DNA of 64,000 bases from assembly GCA_022661535.1 (NCBI GenBank), contig JAKULF010000007.1, positions 744,001-808,000 on the forward strand, in the 5' to 3' direction. A model generated the notes under the pieces. The model searched no databases, had not been told where the DNA came from, and saw only the letters and a program-made list of their open reading frames with translations. Positions 56,671 through 64,000 of the stretch are shown here, piece after piece. The first letter of the stretch is position 1. Every line of letters begins with the position of its first letter. Made by a program: the position numbers and the translations under genes. The DNA is from Eutypa lata (Eukaryota > Ascomycota > Sordariomycetes > Xylariales > Diatrypaceae).

Positions 56671-58156
56671 ATGAGTCTCTCAGAGAAGCGCATCGCCGTC
56701 ATAGGCGGCGGCCTAGGCGGCATGGCCTTCATGAACTCGGCCATACACGCTCAGCTGCCCAACGTTCACATCTATGAGGCCGCATCGGAGTTTACCGAGG
56801 TCGGCGCCGGCGTCAATATCACGCGCAATGCAAACCGCGTTCTCGACGCCTTCGGGATCGGCCCGGACATGCTGTGGAAGTCATCCCGGGACCCGCCATC
56901 TTACATGGAGTACCGCCACTACCGCACGGGAGAGTACCTTGGTCAAATCGAGGAGTTCGGCAAGCCCCATTCCCGTCAGATCCACCGCGCCCATCTACTC
57001 GAAGCCCTCAAGAAGAATGTACCCGATGAGAAGATTTCGCTCGGCAAGCGCCTTGAGACCATTTCGGTGAGCAATTTCATGATGATTTACTCAGCTTTAT
57101 AGCTATATTTGTTGTTTACAGTCATATAAAGGGGCATGTTCGGGAGAAAGGGATACTCGACCAACCCCTTATCTCCCGAGCATATTTACAAGGAAAAATT
57201 GCTGACTCCTGATATTACAGTGGAGTACCGAAAAGTCATGTTACGTCCTATCATTCCAGGACGGGACTATCGCAGAGGCCGATATTGTTGTCGGTTGTGA
57301 CGGCATCAAGAGTGTCGTGCGGAAACACCTTGGGTTCACTGACAATCCCATCTACTCCGGCCAGATGGTATACCGCGGATACGTCAGCTACGACGATTTG
57401 AGCCCAAAAATCGCAGCCCTCCTACGAAAAACGGTTAACTTCCGCGGTCCCCAGCGACACGTCCTAACACTGCCCATCGGCAATGACGAGTCCAAGACCG
57501 CCCGCGTCGGCATCATCGGCTTTATGACAGAGCCCCTGGAGAACTGGACGTCGGAGTCCTGGCTGTCGACGGCACCCGTCGATGACTTGTACGAGCACGT
57601 CAAGGGCTGGGACGGCGCCGTGCAGGAAATCATCGCTGGGCTCCGGAAGGGATCACCCGACGGCAAGATCCTAAAACAAACCCTGTATGTCCGCGAGCCG
57701 ACGGCAAAGTGGTTCGACGTGCAACCCAGTAGCCCCGGCTCAGGCATCATCTTGACGGGAGACTCGGTGCACTCGACGCTGCCCCACCAAGGGCAGGGTG
57801 CCTGCCAGGCCATTGAGTCTGGATTCGCGCTTGCGCAAACGCTGCGGAATTGGAAGGGAGATGACGACCTCGAGGCCGCCCTGCAATTCTTCCAGGACCT
57901 CCGGAAGCCGCGCACTGACCGCATCACCGCGACGAGTTACGAGGCGGGCAAGATCGCTAGCGCGGATATCCCCGAGGAACTCTGGGCGTCGTCCTTCAAG
58001 CCTGAGGCTGTTAGGGAGCGCATGAAGTGGGTTATGGAGTACGATCTGCTTGGTGAGCTGGCTACTAAGCTTCAGGGACGCGAAGGTGTCACAGACTCTT
58101 CTGGAAATGAAGCGAACGGTCCCGATGCTCCTGCTTCCGTTAGAGTGGTTTCATGA
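56671..58156 (+). CDS. FAD-dependent monooxygenase, salicylate-hydroxylase-like
   Basis: Two exons, 56671-57066 and 57221-58156, joined in phase 0 across a 154-bp intron, give 443 residues, normal for group A flavin monooxygenases. The FAD dinucleotide fold is at the N-terminus (IAVIGGGLGG, residues 8-17); the Asp-Gly motif is VVGCDGIKSVVR (about 158-169); the second FAD motif is LTGDSVHSTLPHQGQGACQ (about 317-335) followed by a long helix. These are the three marks of the family, which uses NAD(P)H and O2 to hydroxylate, often with decarboxylation, aromatic acids. No membrane segment, so soluble. It is convergent with the carbamoyl-amino-acid hydrolase gene and 3.1 kb from the Zn2Cys6 regulator. 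A role on indole-type substrates of the 26-kb locus is conceivable but the 28-kb distance argues against it. Confidence 0.92.
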
Positions 58157-58785
58157 TCATGATAGTTTCTTAGTAATTAGCCATATATTCATTCAAGTTC
58201 TATAACATGCAAGCCTTTGATGAGGATGGGGGAGAAGGTCAGGACGGGGTAGTACCCTAGGAATTGAAATCTGCGAAGTAAGGGAAGGGAAGAAACTGCA
58301 GTTAACTAGGTAGATGAGTAAATACTAAAGCATACCATTGTATACATCATATCCATTACTGTTAATACTTGTACACATGTCCGCCATAATGTCAACTACT
58401 TTTCTTGATAGCTAAAGTGCCCAACTACTGTCATGTGAGGGAAGTCGTTCCTATAGTGCATTCCACTAGGCTGAGATTTAGTTTCGACTGACCGTGTCGC
58501 GCAGGCTAAGTTTGTCGTTTATTTCGGCTTTAATGAGAGCCCTGAACAATGTATCATGTTGGGCAAAAGCAATGTCTATATTCACTCTGTAGTGTAGTGT
58601 TGTCAAAAACCGTCATCAGAGTTAGGACAGTATAGAGCAGCACCGAAACAGTACTACAAATAGTCCTACCGTGGATTTTAATATTTATGTAAATTCTCTA
58701 CGAGTATGTCTATGGATGTGTTGTATATATATGCTTCCCCTCGTTGCCGTTTTATCTCCACCACCCAGAGTGAATATACAGTCAG
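58157..58785. other. Intergenic between convergent genes
   Basis: 629 bp of 3' flanks; nothing recognised. Confidence 0.5.
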
Positions 58786-60327
58786 CTAAGGCTTAGATGC
58801 TTCATTCAACCTCCGAAGGTAGTCGTCGTACCTCAAATAAGCCCCTAGAAGGACTTCGGTACTTGCAGCGCAGCTGTGAAAAAGAGAAGGCGACCCAAGT
58901 TAGTCTCATAGATTCAGATTGTGCTGGAATATGGAACATAGGATAGGATAAAAGGGGTGGGACTTAGATTGAGGACTTACTCTTCAGGTCTTGTGTACTC
59001 GGCAGGATTATGGCTCACCCCCTCCCGACACCTAGCGAAGAGCATAGCCGTCGGGACTCTCTTACTCGTGTACACACTATCATGCCCAGCGCCACTCACC
59101 AACTCCATCTCGCAGCCAATACTCCTAGCAGAGTCCCGGGCACACTGCACCATGACGGGATCGAAATGCAGGGCGGGCGATGTCCAGAAGCGGTCGAAGC
59201 CGAGCTGTAGCCCGTGCTCCTTGCAGACCTCCTCGAACCGCTCCCGGCAGAGCCGCTCCACCTCCTCGACGTCCGCATCGCTCGGCGCCCGGATATCAAG
59301 CCCCAGACGCACCTTTCCCGCGATAGTGTTGATGCTCTGCGGGCCCGAGTTGATGACGGCGATGGTGGCGCGGGCACCGCGCTCCGCGAGCTCGCCTGCG
59401 GTCACGAACCCGTTGGTCGCTACGATCATCTTGGCGGCACCGAGGAGCGCGTCGCTGCGCCGATCCATCGGCGTCGTGCCCGTGTGCGCCTCCCGACCCG
59501 TCACGTCGACGTGGTACCACCGGATCGACTGCACACCCTGGACGACGCCGACGGCTGATTCGGCGGTGTCGAGGATGGGGCCTTGCTCGATGTGCAGCTC
59601 GAAGTGCGCTGAAAGCGGGTTGGCCTCGTACGAGCACGGAACCTCTCCCATGAAGCCGATCCGCTCAAGTTCGTGCTTGAGCGTCGTGCTGCTGTCGTTA
59701 AGATCGGTTCGTCCGTGTGCGTACTCGGTGGTAAAAGCGCCTGCCCAAACCCCCGATGAGAGCATGGCGGGTGGGAATCGGGCGCCTTCCTCGTTAGTCC
59801 AGTTGATGACGGCCAGGGGCGCGTATGTTGTGATGTTAGCGGTGTGGATGGTCTTAAGGACCTCCATACCCGCCGTGACGCCCAAAATTCCGTCATACTT
59901 GCCGCCCGTCGGCTGGGTATCCAGGTGGGAGCCAATTCCGATAGGCGGGAGGTTGTTGTTCTGCCCCGGCCGGATGGCGAAGATGTTGCCCATTTCGTCT
60001 ACCTTGATCTCACATCCGCATTTCTTCGTCTCTTCGATAAACCAGTGTCGTACCTTGCGATCATCATCGTTGAGAGTCAGGCGGTCTATTTGTTGAAGAG
60101 AACAAGATGGTACAGTTAGTCAATTACGTCTTCCTACTATTGGAAAGGAGTGGCGATATCAGGGCTTACGTACTCATGCCACCATCTGTAGTGTTCCCCC
60201 ATTCACAGGACTCTTCGAGAGTATCAACCATTCGCTTCCCATCAGTCCGTAGCTTCGCATAGTAAAGGGGTAACACTGGCGCGAGCTTTGGAGCTGGCGC
60301 TGAAGGTTCTGCACCCCATGAACCCAT
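58786..60327 (-). CDS. M20-family N-carbamoyl-L-amino-acid hydrolase / allantoate amidohydrolase-like
   Basis: Three exons on the reverse strand, 60327-60174, 60085-58981 and 58873-58786, with introns of 88 and 107 bp, give 448 residues. The first junction rebuilds GGMNRLTLNDDD and the last rebuilds EYTRPEDCAAS, both as in the hydantoinase/carbamoylase branch of the M20 peptidase family. Metal ligands are visible: His and Asp in GSHLDTQPTGGKYDG, Glu in WTNEEGARFPP, His in ELHIEQGPIL and His in GVSHNPAEY. The dimerisation lid follows VTGREAHTGTTPMDRR. The enzyme would cut carbamoyl groups from N-carbamoyl amino acids or ureido compounds, releasing ammonia and CO2 or urea-type products; exact substrate unknown. 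No targeting signal. It faces away from the Zn2Cys6 regulator (divergent, 1 kb apart), a common layout for a regulator and its target. Confidence 0.92.
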
Positions 60328-61299
60328 TTTAGCGATGTAAAATCAAGCGCTTGTTACTAAAGTTTAAGGCGCGTCGTCTTGTAAGGGATGCCTCTGAGAT
60401 CGCATCAACGATTTGTTCGGTTCGATGATAATGTTGAATTCGACTCGACTGGTGCAACGGTAACTGGCATCTAGCTTGAACGGTACTGATATTCCATTGG
60501 GTTTGAGAATTCATTCACTCAACCTGCGTCTATGTCGACGGTCTGTCGAATTCGACAAACGTGATTGGAAACGTAAGAGAAACCGAGACATACGGAGATC
60601 AGCGCTTTACGATAACCTCTTTAAACAATACAGTGGTTTGAATGGCAAAGCACTATTACTACCTGGGCTGACATTCGCGTTCTAGTCCTGGCTTAGACAT
60701 ATTAACTAGGTTTCAAGAATCCCCTTCTGTTAAAATATAGCAATAAACATTTACTTTTACCAAGATCTCATAGCGAATATTTGCGCGGGGTGATTAGTCT
60801 AGAACACCCGACGCGGATGCACCAATATAAGTTGAGAATTATACTGAGATCGTATAACATTAGTCTAATCATTTTCAATATGCTCATGGTAGCCAAAGAA
60901 AAGGCCCATTGCATGTACAATACCATCTTCTTCGAAATTATCTAAGAGTTAGCGATAGGCAGAGGGTAGACTTCGGTGATTAGGATATGGTGTAGCGGAG
61001 TGCTTATCCTCCACGTTCTTAGTTCGTGGGATCCCCTGACTCGGCGCTATTCTCCGACCCCCACACGGGCACTTAAATCTTGTATTGTACTATATTTTTA
61101 GCTAGGTGGAGTCCTGTGATAACGTGGTGGATAGACTCAACAGGTCGGCTACTGTACAATCTGCCCGGAACTATCTTTGAGAGCTCCTGCTGCCGGCCTA
61201 CAGTTTCGCTGGCCTACCTACTCAACGAAGTATACACCGAGTAGCACCCACTCTAATTGGTAATTCTCAAATCGTCACGTCGCAAATGTCCGACAGCAG
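60328..61299. other. Divergent intergenic region, hydrolase and Zn2Cys6 regulator
   Basis: About 970 bp shared by two divergent genes. A stretch near 60990-61075 looks slightly tRNA-like (a partial A box) but does not fold as a tRNA. No CGG-paired operator was found by eye. Confidence 0.5.
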
Positions 61300-63633
61300 A
61301 TGGCTTCGCGATGCCAGCGAAGTATCCTCTCATGCTCGAGATGCAGGAAGAGGAAGATAAAGGTAACCTCCGTTTATGCCTTGCGCTCCATTCAACTTCT
61401 TTGTTACTCCCCTGTGGTTTAGTGAAACATATAATCAATGTGGTCTTACAACCATGCTAATCATGGTTGTGTCTGGTTATAGTGTGATCGGCAGCTGCCG
61501 TCCTGCTCAGAATGCGTGGTGGCCAAGGCCAACTGTACTGGCATATCCGCGAACGCGGCAGCGACGGATGTGCCGAGAAGCATCGTTCAGCATCTTGAGT
61601 CGGAGATCGCCTGGCTAGAGACACAGCTGGCCCAAGATGGCCAGCTTGACATGGATGTGGTCCACGCTTCGGATATCTTACTTCAGATGCCATCGATGCC
61701 CTCCCGGCCCCATCAGGGAGGGGAGGGGAGTAATACCGAAAATGGGAAAGACACAGGTCTTCATGCCGTTAGCGGCCCCAACAATGTCAGGGGTGTACTC
61801 GATGGTCTTCCGAGCCCCGAGGCATGGACCGGGGGCAATCGGCGGCGTCAAAGCCACAACCGGGACCGGAACCGGGACCGTGACTTACGGGCGTCTATCC
61901 TATCCGGCAAACCGCTTCAAGCTATTGTGTCAGCTACTCTTCCTTATGGTTCTGGTGCAACTGGCTTGTTGTCAAGAGTCCGTATGGGTTTAACGCCATC
62001 GGCGGCACAGGTCGGCGAGCGTGGTAGGACGCCGGCCGCATCTCACACTAACCACAAGACCAACAAAGGCAGCAGCAACAATGTCCTCCTAGACGCAACG
62101 ATACTTCGTAGTATGCCGGTGGATATAGTCCAAAGGCTACTAAGGAAATATCTGAACACCATCCAACAGGACCACCCGTTTCTCGTCGCATCTACTGTTG
62201 TACAACAGTTCCACAACGTTGCTCAGATCCTCGGATGGCAGATAGCAGAGCACCAAGGGGAGAACCAACAGACACATACAACCAGCACGCAAATTATGGC
62301 AAATCATGATTTCCTGGTCGTGTACCTTGTGCTAGCCATTTCTGTTACTCTAGGCTCTGCTAATGACGGCCATGAGGAACGCTGCAAGGCACTATCGATG
62401 TCGTTGTTCGAGGAGGGGATCCAGCATTTTTACAGCCTACCCTCATTTCCCTCAGACATCGCGTGGCTGCAGACCATCCTGCTAGTTCTCCTCTACGCTA
62501 CTGTCTTCCCTCGCTCTGCTAACGTGTGGGTTCTCTCCGGTGCGGCGATGAGGGCGTATCTAGAGCTCGGCTTGCATCGGGAGCCGTCCGATGAGTCGCT
62601 AGTAGGCGGGTTAGATTCTGAGACGCTGGACCTGCGCCGCCGGGTGTTCTGGGCCGCATACTGCATGGACCGATCTATCTGCTCCGCCCTGCAACGGCCA
62701 CTATCCACACCTGACGCGGCCATCAACACCGAACTACCGGCCCAACTGGGCGATGACGACACGTTCCTCGGCTCCATCACATACCACCGGCTCCTCTCCG
62801 AGATGTTACACGTGCATTTCCAACGCGAGCCGATCCCGGACCAGCTCACATGGGACGACTGGCTTGCTGGCACAGAGAACAGCCTGCGAGCATGGTACCG
62901 GCAGTACGGCAGCAGCTCGCGACCCTCATCGCACCACCACGAGATGATCGAGTTCAACATGGCGCGGGGACTCATGATCCTGCACCGGCCGTCTCCACGT
63001 GTTCCCGCACCGTCGGCGCGTTCGCTACTAATCGCATTCGAGGCGGCGTCCACAGCAGCGCGCATCCACCGGGAGCACATCCGGGCGGGGTTCTTCCGGC
63101 GGCCGTGGCTGTCGGCGCACCACGCGCTCGAGGCAGCGACCGTGGTGCTGTTCTGCCTGCGGCACGGATCGGCGGCCATCACGGCTCGGTTCACGGCCGC
63201 CCACGTCTTCGAGATGACGAAGCTGTTCACGAGCAACCTGCTGGCCATCGCGGCGCAGGGCTGGCCCGAGGTCAGCGTCTACGCGAGCGTCTACGAGCGC
63301 CTGCTGGGGCCCCTGCTCGAGCGCGTCTTCCTCGGGCGCCCGGACCTGAGCGAGGCGTTCGGCCCCGCCCAGGACGCCGAGCTCATGCGCTTGCTGTACC
63401 CCGGCCCCGCGCACCTCGAGAAGCTGAGGTTCGGGTGGCGGCAGCAGCAGCACCAGGAGGAGCTCAGTCCGTTTGACTTCACCCTCTTGATGGGTGATGA
63501 CGACTTCTGGACGAACGCGAACGGGGGTAGTTTGGATATAGCTATTGGTGAGGGCGGCGATCATGGAGATGGTCAGCGGTGGGACAGTGTTGGCTTTCAA
63601 GGGGTCGACTTCGATTTTGGTATCACTAGCTGA
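61300..63633 (+). CDS. Zn2Cys6 fungal transcription factor
   Basis: Two exons, 61300-61362 and 61483-63633, joined in phase 0 over a 120-bp intron with a GCTAAT branch, give 737 residues. The intron splits the zinc cluster: MASRCQRSILSCSRCRKRKIK, then C-D-R-Q-L-P-S-C; together C-X2-C-X6-C-X6-C-X2-C-X6-C (Cys12, 15, 22, 29, 32, 39) is exactly the Zn2Cys6 DNA-binding pattern. A short coiled coil follows (VQHLESEIAWLETQLA). A polar Arg/Asn/Asp linker (about 130-170) leads to the Fungal_trans domain, with RRRVFWAAYCMDRSICSALQRPL as its signature (about 405-427). The acidic C-terminus may be an activation region. It probably regulates the divergent carbamoyl hydrolase or other neighbours; this is inference from position. 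The 3' half is markedly more GC-rich than the 5' half. Confidence 0.93.
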
Positions 63634-63886
63634 TTCCCGCACCTTTCCAAATTATGAAATAATACTGTAATACTATGACGCATTGTAATAATGTGCCGCT
63701 GGAGTATCTTGTGTATTATATATTTGCGAGATCAAATGTCTTGCTTATTCTTTATTAGGATATATAATTCATTCTGGACCTTCGTCTAATTTTCTTCCTA
63801 GCGCACTGTTCATCCCTCATGGTATTTCTATTCAGTTTCAAATCCATTTACACAACATTGTTGTTCATGTATGTATACTCGGTTAT

Positions 63887-64000
63887 CTAAATGGGACGCA
63901 ACCCCCGTCCGAGGTAGGTTTTCTCACCAAATTCCCTCTCAGCAACCTGAAACAGCGGCAATCCCATGAAGTAACCACCATCATGACCACCAATAGCCTC
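63887..64000 (-). CDS. 3' end of an unidentified gene (cut by the window edge)
   Basis: The reverse strand is open from the window edge to a TAG at 63889-63887 and gives 37 residues of protein-like sequence with GGHDGGYFMGLPLF and TYLGRGLRPI. It is tail-to-tail with the Zn2Cys6 gene, 250 bp away. I do not recognise the family from so little. It may be chance, but its amino-acid balance is good. Confidence 0.35.
   Translation of the reverse strand, partial: EAIGGHDGGYFMGLPLFQVAEREFGEKTYLGRGLRPI

Noticed and set aside
58957..60096. Forward ORF of 379 codons
   Set aside because: Antisense to the well-supported M20 hydrolase; Ser/Arg/Pro-rich composition shows that it is a shadow.
60990..61075. 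tRNA-like stretch (TAGCGGAGTG and AGTTCGTGGGATCC)
   Set aside because: The B-box word is wrong and no acceptor or anticodon stem forms; probably chance.
1..64000. CRISPR arrays, phage genes, operons, bacterial terminators
   Set aside because: Intron-bearing fungal nuclear DNA; no regularly spaced repeats or bacterial gene layout seen.

Overview
The window is nuclear DNA of a filamentous ascomycete (Pezizomycotina). The evidence is short GT-AG introns of about 50-220 bp with CTAAC-like branch points, fungus-restricted families (PTH11-type seven-helix proteins, DUF3632-like, a Zn2Cys6 regulator with its Fungal_trans-type domain, fungal P450s), and two multi-kilobase blocks of extremely AT-rich DNA that look like transposon remains destroyed by repeat-induced point mutation (RIP). 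I cannot name the species; a Sordariomycete is a guess.

Layout: 1-12.6 kb is gene-poor, with a small orphan protein, a GMC flavoprotein oxidoreductase, a small acidic protein and a seven-helix membrane protein. 12.8-14.8 kb is a four-exon tyrosyl-DNA phosphodiesterase (TDP1). 15.5-17.0 kb is a dead P450 lying beside AT block 1 (18.0-22.1 kb). 22.7-25.3 kb holds an acyl-CoA thioesterase and an NSUN-type RNA m5C methyltransferase. 25.9-28.9 kb is the most unusual gene: one protein of about 955 residues joining a tryptophanase/tyrosine phenol-lyase-type PLP enzyme to a DMATS-type indole prenyltransferase. 30-35.8 kb has a second seven-helix protein and an intact P450. 37-46.8 kb has an orphan two-exon gene, a second thioesterase, a DUF3632-like protein, two probable secreted six-cysteine proteins and a Gln/His-rich repeat protein. 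47.1-48.9 kb is an intact paralogue of the dead P450, directly against AT block 2 (48.9-52.2 kb). 53-64 kb holds a GH3 beta-glucosidase with PA14 domain, a salicylate-hydroxylase-type flavin monooxygenase, an M20 N-carbamoyl-amino-acid hydrolase, a Zn2Cys6 transcription factor and the 3' end of one more gene.

How they may work together (inference): the lyase-prenyltransferase fusion, with the 7TM gene and the P450 at 34-35.8 kb, could form a small prenylated-indole biosynthetic locus. In actinomycetes I recall separate neighbouring genes for a tryptophan prenyltransferase and a tryptophanase that make prenylated indoles; here both steps would sit on one polypeptide. The right end (flavin monooxygenase, carbamoyl hydrolase, Zn2Cys6 regulator) looks like a catabolic group. 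The P450 and thioesterase families each occur twice, and one P450 copy is dead with mutations of the RIP type, so the region has probably been shaped by duplication and RIP. Exon structures were rebuilt by hand from splice signals and reading-frame continuity, with no transcript evidence.
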